Shown here: in pieces, positions 23,384-32,808 of the stretch
How positions within the stretch are numbered: the stretch's first letter is position 1
Layout of the letters: each line of letters starts with the position of its first letter
Source: Tanypteryx hageni
Taxonomy: Eukaryota > Arthropoda > Insecta > Odonata > Petaluridae
Assembly: GCA_028673005.1 (NCBI GenBank)
Contig: CM054114.1
Span: 129,910,470-129,974,469 of the forward strand
Direction: 5' to 3'
Length of the DNA: 64,000 nucleotides
Position numbers and translations under genes: made by a program
The notes under the pieces: model-generated
The model's input: the letters and a program-made list of their open reading frames with translations, nothing else
The model's database searches: none
What the model was told of the DNA's origin: nothing

Positions 23384-23432
23384 CTGAAGATGATAACAGA
23401 GTACGTTATCGAAACGTCGGAATACGACAATA
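23384..23432 (+). ncRNA. Second hammerhead-like motif, inverted copy
   Basis: Same order as the 18911-18959 copy. Stem II is GAUAAC/GUUAUC: the G-U wobble of the other copy has become A-U, preserving pairing. However, the triplet region has changed from GUA to AUA, which removes a C-G pair in stem III. So the copies support the fold of stem II but this copy may be weaker or inactive. Confidence 0.4.
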
Positions 23433-23621
23433 TTATGACCTGGCTGGAAGCCCGAGAAAACTTCTTTGCAAATATTAATATGTTTGTTAATTGAAACGCA
23501 TGGACCGATGACGACAATCAATTTTTCCTAAATTTCCTGCCACTTTAAATGTCAAAGAAAGAGAGGAAGAACTTCTTACTGAAACAGCGTAATTCTATCC
23601 AAAGTCATTGATACACTATAC

Positions 23622-23904
23622 CAGTGTTATTCCACCGGTGTTCCACTGACATAGCCTGAGTGTTCCGCGAAATATTCCACCGAAAAGAATTTTTCTATAA
23701 ATTTAGATTTCTTAGCGAATTTAAAAATAAAAAGTATTTTAATTTTGCTCCCACTCCGTAAGTCCGTCTATCGGGGAATCGTCAAGTAGCCGGTGACAAC
23801 TTCTTACCAGATGCAGTACGTATGCGCGTTCCCACAGCCATGATAAATATATATGCGTATGCATATAGGCGTTCCGCCACTCAAAAAAGTTTGAAAAAAC
23901 ACTG
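23622..23904. mobile_element. Non-autonomous hAT-like element, 283 bp
   Basis: The left end is CAGTGTTATTCCACC. The right end inverts to CAGTGTTTTTTCAAAC and continues GAGTGGCGGAACG, a typical hAT-type terminus. The flanking 8-mers CACTATAC and GTCTATTA match at only four positions, so the duplication is decayed or the boundary is slightly off. No coding capacity. Confidence 0.5.
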
Positions 23905-24361
23905 GTCTATTACCAATAAATCTGTATGTTATCCGCTATACAAATCCACACCGAAGATATAGTCACGAAACTTCGCAAAGGTATATATGTTTTACCCTGC
24001 GAGTATCGGGGACTATATGACGATAAAAATTTGAGGAAGGGGAGGGTGGAGGAAGCTCTGTATTATAAGCGCACTGTGTATGAAGCTACAATAGACTTTA
24101 GCGCCATCAGATGGAAGCCGCGAGAACTACAGTACAATTTTCTCAAGTAGCCAAATAAATCGCGATAGATCAGTTTCACTTCGATGAAATTTTAATTATA
24201 ATATGTAGATGTGTAGTTGTCTGACATAAGGACATGGGTTCGGTACCAGGATAGTTTCTATTCTCCACTTGATTAGCACGTAAATGGTGATGGATAAAAC
24301 TTAAGCGATGATCGAGGTATATTCCCAGCTTTTTATACTCTTGGCGGTGGATAAAAATGGT

Positions 24362-24390
24362 CCCGGACAACGCCGGGTACTCCAGCTAGT
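24362..24390 (+). mobile_element. Helitron-type 3' terminus
   Basis: A GC hairpin CCCGG-acaacg-CCGGG (24362-24377) is followed eight bases later by CTAG and then T (24386-24390). A short hairpin a few bases before CTRR, with insertion before T, is the hallmark of Helitron 3' ends. The TC-start 5' end was not located, so element length is unknown; 24150-24361 is probably its body. No Rep/helicase coding sequence is nearby, so this would be non-autonomous. Confidence 0.5.
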
Positions 24391-25317
24391 ATATTATATT
24401 TAGCTGCATAAATAAAAGCAACACAGTTGGATGTGGCGTGTGCCCGTGCTGCATATTTGAACGATGGAAGTGACGGCGGAGGAACAGCCTCGGTCTTGAT
24501 GTATCTGGAGAGCTAAAAGATACAGCATCGCAAAATAGAAAGACGGCGTAATTTGAATTCGTCTCCACTCTTTTCGTCTTGCCAATAATAAGTAGGCGAG
24601 CGTCATCCTAAGATAAGATAAAAGGAGCAGGGGTCGGATAGATGCAATTGACCTGAACGAGGGGAGCCAAAACAAAAGGATCGCAACGGCGTACTTCAAG
24701 GCATCGAACTATCTCCGCCCTACTCTCTTCACGGAGAGAGGCGAGTCTCGGAATTCCTTTTTCTTTGTCCTCGATGGAAAAAGATGACAATGGGCCAGAG
24801 AAACAAATCGATTCTACCAAGTTCCTATGCAAAAGGCGAATCCTCTATATCTCTGTTGGAACAGAGGGAGAAGTCAGAATCCGCAAGGAATTTGCATTAT
24901 GCCCGAGAATGGGGCCTTAATATCATTAGCTGAAATGGGATCACGCGGGAAGTATCTTTTTTTTTCCAAAGTTTCCATATCAGGAATTGATTTTGGATTC
25001 TTCGAAAGTAGATTGTATTGAGGAGTACTTATCAGAGGGAGCTTTGCTGAATAGACGAATGTTTCATTCGGGTCACGAATTGAAATCTCACTCGCTCTGT
25101 ATATGTCTTATGGGGCAGGGGCGCAAAAAGTTCTCATGACTCGGAGAGTGATGCAAATACCTCGTAGACTGCTAATGATGATAACCAAGTTTATTATAAT
25201 GTGGTCGAACTTTAAACGTCTTTAACGCGCATTTTCTCTTGCTCGAAGAAGATATTTCTCTCAGTAATCCAACGTATAGTTTTAAGTTTTCTTGGCATTG
25301 TTTTACTACAGTTCGAA
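24391..25317. other. Intergenic DNA, nothing recognised
   Basis: Overlapping short minus-strand frames at 24400-24830 are not alike to any family I know. Confidence 0.4.
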
Positions 25318-25329
25318 CTATCTTAATCT

Positions 25330-25729
25330 GAGGAGTGGAGGTGGCGGAGTGGTTAGATTTATAAAAACAAATTTATTGAATGACTTCGTACAAATTTCAC
25401 AATGAAGCTAAGAGAAGAGGGCGTGGCGAAGTGGTTAGAGCGTTGTCCTTACACGCAGCGGTCCCAGGTTCGAATCTGGCGGAGGTTGGTTTTTTCAACC
25501 TGGGATTGTCCTGTCCCCTACTTGTGTGCTTTGAGGAGACCGCGCAAGTCAGCGCTCGGTCCTTCGGAAGGGACATTAAGCAGTTGGCTCCCTTGGTGCT
25601 CTTCTTTAAGAATAGGATAATGCCGGCACTGGGTTTCCTTCCTCCCTTGTGTGTGTCTGGTGTGTAAGGAGTAATGGCTATAATAATCCAAGAGGTTCAT
25701 TAGCCAACAATACACACAAATAAACAAGC
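25330..25729 (+). mobile_element. tRNA-derived SINE with 12-bp TSD and extra partial head
   Basis: A perfect CTATCTTAATCT duplication flanks the insertion (25318-25329 and 25730-25741). A tRNA-like head at about 25418-25490 has an A box TGGCGAAGTGG (25424-25434), an anticodon-loop-like CTTACAC (anticodon TAC, valine-like) and a B box GGTTCGAATCT (25467-25477). A conserved-looking body follows, with TCCTTCGGAAGGGACATTAAG and an ATGCCGGCACTGGGTTT stretch. At the extreme 5' end is a second, truncated head (TGGCGGAGTGGTTAGA, 25342-25357) separated by about 60 bp of AT-rich sequence, all inside the same TSD. Transcription would be by pol III and mobility would rely on a LINE. Confidence 0.75.
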
Positions 25730-25741
25730 CTATCTTAATCT

Positions 25742-28305
25742 AAAGCTATATCTGTTTGTATGGTTGGAATAATTAAGGCTAGGTGGCATTGAGAAATCCT
25801 GTATTTCTCAAAAACTGCATTTCCTCTTATTTCTGACATCGATTTTGCGTGTTTCGATATCTGCATAGAAAAAGTATACAATCTCTATAATTTTATTTTA
25901 TATGCTAGTGTTTATATACATTTTAAAAGTTGTATTTAATGATATTCGAGCAAGAAATGACAAGCGTGTTTGAATTTAACTTACGTGCACTCCCCAATGA
26001 AGGCACTTTTAATAGCCCATTAAGTGTTTGACTCCGTGGAAGTAAGGAAGATTAAAAATTTTTAATTTTTCCATTCCACTTCCAGCTAAAATTATAATCA
26101 GTCATAAGGAGAAAGAACGTTGATTTGATTTTTCTTATATCAATATGTTTCCCTGAATCACATCTCATCGGAATATAAGTATCGATTTAAGTTTTATGCT
26201 TAACTTAGATATAACATTGTTAAGCCTCGCCTACCATGTGGTAGAAATGTTAACGAATAAACATTTTCCGAGTAAATTAAAAATTTGCGAAAAAGCTTGA
26301 AAAATTGCATTTTCACCATTTTTATAAAGAGATTGTGATCAAGATCATTATGTACGTGCAATTTTTAGTAATCCATTAAGTTAAGGTACTCCCAAATTTC
26401 AATCAAATTCCTCATTTATTAAAGAGATTAGCATCATATGACGAGATAAATTTTAAACCGAACAAATTCATTTATATCTTTAAACTACATTAAAGCGGAG
26501 GAAATTAATGCTGATTATAGCATCGGTAACAACTTAAAGTGCTAATTAAAATTCTTAGAATCAAGCGCTACATTTCCTATAAAACGATCCATCTTCCGCA
26601 CGTTTCCTTTGTTTCCACAACAATGCTTCATTCTAGCCAAACCCGAAATAAAGTAAACAATATCCAGAGGAACCAAGTTTCCCATTCCCTCCATCAAAAA
26701 ACAAAACACTGCTACGCCAACTTTGGTCAAAAAGGAAATCAGCGGACGTTGCTCGAATGTTGTCCGCGCTATCCATCAAATTCTTTTCGTCCAGATTTCA
26801 ATGCAACTAGCGGATTTAAATGGAAACGAAACAGCTTCCCCATAGAAATGCTGGGAATAATTAACGATTCGAAGGGATGAGACGGACAGCGCCATTAGCT
26901 TGCGACAGCAGCCGATTTGACTAAACTCCGCCCACATGGGCGAGTTTCCGGGAAAGGAGAGAGAGGAAAAGGGAGAAATAGTGAGAAAGAAGCTGAGATG
27001 GAGTGGTTTGGAATGGTTGGGTATGTCTTTGTAAATTAAATAAAAGTTTTCGGTGCAAATGGTTGGCCGAGGCACTTAAACGAAGGTTAAATTGCTACTT
27101 TGTTTCGCCGATTGTCAGTTTTATAGCCCTTAAAAAGTTCAAAGAGTAATATTTATTGTTACATTGATCAATTTCTCCAAGGATAAAACGAGAATTTATT
27201 AATCTAATGAATCACAGAATTCATTATGTGAATTTGAAGCGTTGTCTTTATTTGCAAAAACTTATGTTCACCTGAACTAGAATAAGAATTTATCCAAAAA
27301 AGGAAGTTAAGCTTAACATGAGCGTTACGGGGATATTTAGGTTTTACAGAAAATCTTAAAAGTGTTTCTCTCATTTAAATATTATTTTTATCGTTCATCG
27401 TAGAAAAGGTTTGTTAAAATTCATGAATTAAAACCTTAGCCTTAACATATTCCAAAAGTTTCATATTAGGTTATTACTGCTATATTTTTAAAACGTTTAA
27501 AAAGTCTGAATGAAATGTAAGTTCCTTTTGAGACAGGCACGGGAGAAAAGAATGAAGGTTATCACAACGACAGATAATTTACACGACATCTTAAGAAACT
27601 AAAAATATCCCTTAGATTTTGAAAATGGGGTGTTTTCCGACCTTTCACAATGAGAACTTTATTTGCGATGGTTGCTTCGACCCGCTGAATTAATTAGAGC
27701 GTTATCGTCCACATAAATCAGCTGCTATGTCAATATGATTCCACTTGTTACTCATTAAAATTAAAAAGAGAACTATATACGCACTCATACATGGAAATGA
27801 CAGCGAGAAAATAACTGGGTAAACAGTTTACGTAACACAAAATCCATGTCACTTACTGACTATATCTAAAATCTAATCTTGGGTAATTGAATTTTTTACT
27901 CTTAAACTTTTTACACAAAAAATCATATACATAGGTTAGCGAAAGAAAGACGCAAATCTAAACCAATACGCATAAAACTTTAGGCCGTATATTTGAAGTT
28001 AATCTATATCATTCATGTGTATACTTATTTTGCTTCATGTTTATGGTAAGATTAAAACGCGGTCAAAAAATAATCTTTTATGTGGCTCCATTTAATAAAA
28101 TATCACATGGCATGAGGTGAAATATATGAGTAAAAGATTTTAATGAGATAAAATTAATGCTTAAATCAGGATTTATTTCCAAAACGTCTTCAATTTATTA
28201 CATTTATTCTGAAACCTATCAATATATTTTGGGAAGTGGCAGTTGCTATTGTTTTATTTAATTCGTGTCTGCTATTCTGAAAACGAAAGGTTTACATTTC
28301 TTTTG
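25742..28305. other. AT-rich intergenic DNA, nothing recognised
   Basis: No convincing open frame, RNA gene or repeat end was seen in this 2.5-kb stretch on either strand. Confidence 0.4.
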
Positions 28306-28962
28306 TCTTTATCCATACGTAGTATAGGGGAAAGTATTTTTTTCATGAAAAAATCGATTTCGAGATTTCAACGGAAATACACGTTTTTAGGTCCCCTGAA
28401 CACGTTTTGACCATTTTCTCGATGATGTGTGTGTAACAGCTTTTTTGTGGGTGCTCTAACTCAAAAACTATTAATCAGGTCAATGCGAAGTTTTATATTT
28501 AACATTTTTATGAAAGTCACAAGACCTGATTAGGCTTTGGTAAAAATCGGTCAACCGGAAGTAGGTGTTTACTCTTGTCACATCCGTTTTTTTATATTTG
28601 CTTTAATATTTGATAAATGTAAAAAATGTTGTAGTAAATGCTGTAGGAAATTTAATTTTCTACAACCTTTGTTCAAAACATTTTTCCATATAATGCTTTG
28701 TTTAAAAACTATATTATTTAACTTCCATCACCACGCCACCTACCGACGACTATTGTTCACAATTGGGGCTTAGTTTCATCTTAGTAACGCTCCTTTTTAT
28801 TTTCTTAATTGTTGGAGGTTTGTGGCTATATCCAATATCAGAAGGCTACGGTTTGAGTTTATTTCTGTTCTTTGTAAGGTAAGATTTTCTCGGTTTCTTA
28901 AAATAGTTTTTATTATGTAACCTATTTGGAATTTTGAGAAATATTTCAGGTATGGAGAAAGT
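28306..28962 (+). mobile_element. TIR-family element, about 657 bp
   Basis: The left end TCTTTATCCATACGTAG and the right end GTATGGAGAAAGT form a degenerate version of the ACTTTCTCC TIR. The body aligns in inverse with 3310-3812 from end to end, and its first 130 bp with 5428-5592. It includes a TGTGTGTG patch at about 28423-28435, where the other copies also have simple repeats. The 78-codon frame at 28537 has no homology support. Confidence 0.6.
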
Positions 28963-30369
28963 CATGTGGTGACCATATCATATTTTTTAAGTAAAGTTTA
29001 GTCGATTTGTTACAAAATGTTTTTTAAATCTTAAATCTTTTATTCTGGCAGAATTATCTTTTAAGGGAAAGGAACTGAAACGCATCGAATTTCTCTCGAA
29101 ATAGGCAAGAAGTTCATTACATTTTTAAAACTTCGCCACTTTGTAAAAAAAACACCAAAGGCCAAAATGAACGTGGTGAAAACTTCGGATAAAAAACCTT
29201 CATTCGTTTTGCTTGTGTTTAGTTGTTTTTCTCTGGAAAATCTGTGTCGACTCCCAAGTGAGTTTTCACCTCTCGCGGCGCCAAAAAAATCCACGAAATA
29301 AAACTATCTTCCTTTCTTACCCGCGTCTTGCTTCTTCAAGAGACCCAGGAGAATCCACGAAAAATATTTGTCCGAAGAGGCGTTTGAAAAACGAAGCGAA
29401 AGACAACAAAAGACAGTAAAAAATGTGAGTACGACCGAACAAAATAAAACGTTATTCCTCCGAGAGAAATGTGACCACAAAAATGCACAATAAACTAGTA
29501 CGATAAAGAGTATGTCGCTTTATACATTTTCTCGGAACCATTTTTCGTTTATTCTGGAGAAAGCTCGCTTTTATTCCAATCCAACCCCCAAAATAAAATT
29601 CTTTTTTGCTCTATGATAACTAGCACTCTTCTATATTACAAGAGGACCGCTGAGAATAATTCGATTTCCATTCCCTGCCTACATCCAGATCCCTTCTGCT
29701 TTTTGTTACCCTTTGTCAAAGGACCCTGGCACGCACCCCTTTCATTAGCATATGGCGCAAGGGGAGGAATGATCAAAGGAAATCGATTTTTATTGGTTTT
29801 AATACAGTTCTTCGCCATGGTAAACAAGGCGATAGGGTATGTCGGAGGACATTAAAAGTAGGATAATATTAGGAAGATAGTTCTTTTACTTTCTTGAAAG
29901 GGTGTTTCGAAAATATTTTGAAGCTTTCTTGGGAAAATCTTGGAAGTTGGGAATATTTTTTACGATATTCACACTTTTCCCATTAAACACACTTGGATGT
30001 AGTCTACCCTTTCATGGCATATAAATTTTAGATATCATAGGAACGTATTGAAATCTAGAGTACTTACTTTATATTAAGTTGAAGAAACAAATTTAGTTAT
30101 TTTCACTGTCCATCTAAAACCTTGTCAACCATTTATCATCCAAAAGAGAATTATCGACCCCATGATTCAAATCAAACTGACAGAGTATGTAAGGACTGGA
30201 GGAACTCAGGGACTCATTGGTTAATGGAGACTAAGAATAGAATAGTGGCGGCTATATTTTTTGTTATGTTTCCTAAATTTGGTGGATTTATTTAATATGT
30301 AATATTTTCACGACTTATGTATGGTGTATATGTAACGTATATAGATTTAAATAACTCTGGTTCTAAATC
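28963..30369. other. Intergenic DNA, nothing recognised
   Basis: No supported features. Short opposite-strand frames at 29061-29420 and 29613-29855 are mutually exclusive. Confidence 0.4.
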
Positions 30370-30600
30370 CCATCTCATTGAAATCTAACCTGGATTTTGG
30401 AAGTGGTTCCTACATTTGGACCCGATTTGTCCAGGCCTACCTCCAATATACATATATAAAATCCAGGCAGGAATTCCGCCTGCAAAGCATCTGCCATCTA
30501 ACTAACGGTGAATCATCACTGATGATGGCCGGTTTGTTGCCGAAATACGCATCTCATATTCTTAGTATTATTTAAAACCCATAACATGTAATCTCGTGTT
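30370..30600 (+). repeat. PLE pseudo-LTR relic with hammerhead-like core
   Basis: CTGATGA at 30519-30525 is followed by a GGC/GCC stem around a 9-nt loop and GAAAT at 30542-30546. Downstream GUAU can pair with AUAC next to the GAAA. This is the pattern of PLE pseudo-LTR hammerhead motifs. Family boundaries are not visible and no protein fragment adjoins it, so the limits given are approximate. Confidence 0.4.
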
Positions 30601-30819
30601 CACTCATGTCAATCATATAAAAGGTCTTTGACCTGGAATAAATATTTCAAAATTACATTACTTTATAATATACTGGTCCACGTTATTGAATAGTGATAAT
30701 TGAAATGGAATTTTTCCTTTCTACAGAAACAGGTTATTTACTAACATACAGTACAATAAAGTTGCGCCACCTCTTCCTTCAAACTTCAATGGGACTGACA
30801 TCTATTCTTTGAATCGCAT

Positions 30820-30910
30820 TAAAAATTCAAGATTTGATTGCTTGAAAGGCCATAAAATTTTAGAAAATCCAGATATGCATTTCGACTACAAATAGGCCGT
30901 CGTCAGTGGC
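30820..30910 (-). repeat. PLE pseudo-LTR relic with hammerhead-like core, opposite strand
   Basis: On the minus strand CTGACGA (30900-30906) is followed by a weak GGC/GUC stem and GAAAT (30879-30883), then GCATATCTGGATTTT. It differs in sequence from the 30519 copy but has the same plan. Confidence 0.35.
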
Positions 30911-32229
30911 GATTCACAGGCAATGCGTGATTATAAAATAGATGGATATACATTAGTTATAAACTACCACCGTTCATCGCAGTTTTATAGCCGAAATGTG
31001 AATGTAGTTTTTACCAACCTCCCTATGGCTGTTGGAGATAGAAATTTTTTTAATGGAGTCCAGGCCAATGTTTGACGTTAAGTACGGCCAAGGAATTAAT
31101 ATTTTTCTTCGTAATACTATTTTAATCAGACCCCGGTTCTATGTAAAACTCGCGCAGAATCTCATAAAGCTCACTCACTATTTTAAATGTCTCCTTATAA
31201 ATAATGAGCGCCGAGAACTACGTTTTTGAGAGGGAGGAAGAACTAGAGGTGTTTTAATTTAAATGTAGTGCTTCATTCATGCATACCGTCATTATGACGG
31301 GCAGTTACATTAATTAGCAAATAATAACCAACTTCATCGATGGAAATCCGAGAAATGCCAGGATGTTTATTGAGTTGATCGCATGTATATGTATACACAT
31401 ATTTTGCATGTTTCTCGGATTTATACACAGTAAAAATATTTTACAAGAATTCATAAAATTTTGAGTCTTTTTATTTTATGCGTGCCCTGATCTCAGCGAC
31501 CGTGTCGAGGGTGCAAAACTGGGCCAACGACGTATAGAGTTCTAAAAATATAAGCATCGAAAAAAGTATAAAGGGGACGAAATATAAGATAGAAGCACTC
31601 TCTTCCTAATTGGATGTGCTCAAAAAGGAGACGTGAAGGAAGATACTTTAGGAAACTCAATATTCGGCGCTTTTCTTTTATTTCCTTTTTCTCAAAAATG
31701 ATCGACTGCGTTTCCATCAATGCTCTAAGGTGCCGCGCACGCTTTGTGCTTCATTTATTTCCTTCTCGTCCTTCCATTCATGTTCCTAGATTCATGGAAG
31801 GGAAGGAGCCTGACGGATTTTAATTTGCGGTGAGTCGGCGGAATGAGGTGCCGTCGAGTCTGACGGACACAACCCGGTCGCATTTCGCGGAACGGAGTCA
31901 AAGGGAATGGGAGATAAGGGTTAGATTATATAAATTGGCAATTACAAGAGAAAGGTAGACTCGTTATTCGCACATCACGAGCGCCATCTTCGCAGTACTC
32001 CATACTGAGTTCAAACTAAAAGGTGGAAGTGGAATAGACATTGCACTGCTACGCTCAAAAATTGGAAATGTTTTATTATTTTCAATTGGTTTTACGCGTG
32101 TTGCTCGTAGTTTGATAATTTAAGATTGTTCCTGAGCATGCTACAATGTTCAATTTCCTTTTTTTTGGACTTGGTGGACAAATAGCTTTTGACTTCATTG
32201 ATATATATATATGTGTATAGATAAAACTA
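30911..32229. other. Intergenic DNA with one short hairpin
   Basis: An inverted repeat AAATCCGAGAAA...TTTCTCGGATTT has 12-bp perfect arms spanning about 31345-31421. Otherwise no feature was recognised. Confidence 0.4.
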
Positions 32230-32347
32230 GATGGAAAAAGGGAAAGAGAGCCATCAAGATATGAAGAGGACAGCGGAAAATATGAGTATATGGAGAACCA
32301 GGTCTAACCATGAATAATCACGTACCTGTCTACGGACAGACTACCTA

Positions 32348-32349
<2 letters not shown>
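32230..32349 (+). pseudogene. 3'-terminal fragment of RTE-like element
   Basis: The stretch from ATCAAGATATGAAGAGGAC through ATATGGAGAACCAG and GAATAATCACG to GGACAGACTACCTATGAT matches 36958-37065 closely in the same orientation. It is the last 120 bp of an RTE-like copy, and it runs directly into the (TA)n tract at 32350. Confidence 0.7.

Positions 32350-32399
<50 letters not shown>
32350..32399 (+). repeat. (TA)n microsatellite, about 25 units
   Basis: An uninterrupted TA tract joining the RTE-like 3' fragment to the 5' pseudo-LTR of the PLE. Confidence 0.97.
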
Positions 32400-32401
<2 letters not shown>

Positions 32402-32406
32402 TAGGT

Positions 32407-32742
32407 TTTGTAACTATTCGCACTCTACCTCATCACACTCCCTCCTTATTGGCTATCCACCCTTCCCACTCCGCGCCTCCTCCGATCATCAACCTCCCCA
32501 CATCACCCTGTCATTCCCCGCTCAGTGTGTCACTCTCATTTACTCTACTGCTGAAGAAGGGCATAGGCCCGATAAGCTTGCGTGTTTTTTGTTTTTGTGT
32601 TCGTGTTTTCAACGTGTCTCTTCGACGCCTCCGGCAGCCTGCCAACTTGGTCTCCGACTTGGTAAGTGTCCGCTGGGCTTCCTTCAACACCTTGTTGCCA
32701 CCCTCATCACTACCTTTTCATTTCCTTAAGTCTATATATATA
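32407..32742 (+). repeat. 5' pseudo-LTR of PLE
   Basis: It begins TTTGTAACTATTCGCACTC and ends CATTTCCTTAAGTC followed by TATATATATA. It contains a hammerhead-like core: CTGAAGA (32551-32557), a GGGC/GCCC stem with a 4-nt loop, then GATAAG where GAAA is expected, so the catalytic core is imperfect. In this copy the terminal TA run is only about five units. Confidence 0.8.
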
Positions 32743-32808
32743 CCGTCCTTTTTTTCTATATCTTTACGTCTCTCCTGTCGTCTTTATTTCTTATCTTTCT
32801 CATCCACC

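Larger units (their letters stand above)
18828..23482 (-). mobile_element. 5'-truncated Penelope-like element with inverted ends, TSD and nested Jockey-like insertion
   Basis: A 13-bp direct repeat AAATATTAATATG lies at 18828-18840 and 23470-23482. Just inside it are 95-bp inverted repeats, 18874-18968 and 23375-23469, differing at five positions. The left end has 33 extra bases (18841-18873) outside the inverted repeat. Next to the right repeat, on the minus strand, is the C-terminal tail of a PLE protein (23094-23340). The remaining minus-strand tail lies near 19020-18969, next to the left repeat. The interior from roughly 19020 to 23090 is a Jockey-like element. An inverted pseudo-LTR piece at the 5' end of a truncated copy is a known PLE habit. 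Exact Jockey boundaries and its TSD could not be fixed. Confidence 0.72.

Noticed and set aside
25418..25490. Functional tRNA-Val gene
   Set aside because: The tRNA-like head is embedded in a longer repeat with its own TSD and the acceptor ends do not pair well, so it is a SINE head.
32347..32808. 154-codon N-terminal extension of the PLE frame
   Set aside because: It reads the TA microsatellite as Tyr-Ile repeats and the pseudo-LTR; the ATG at 32809 has a far better start context.
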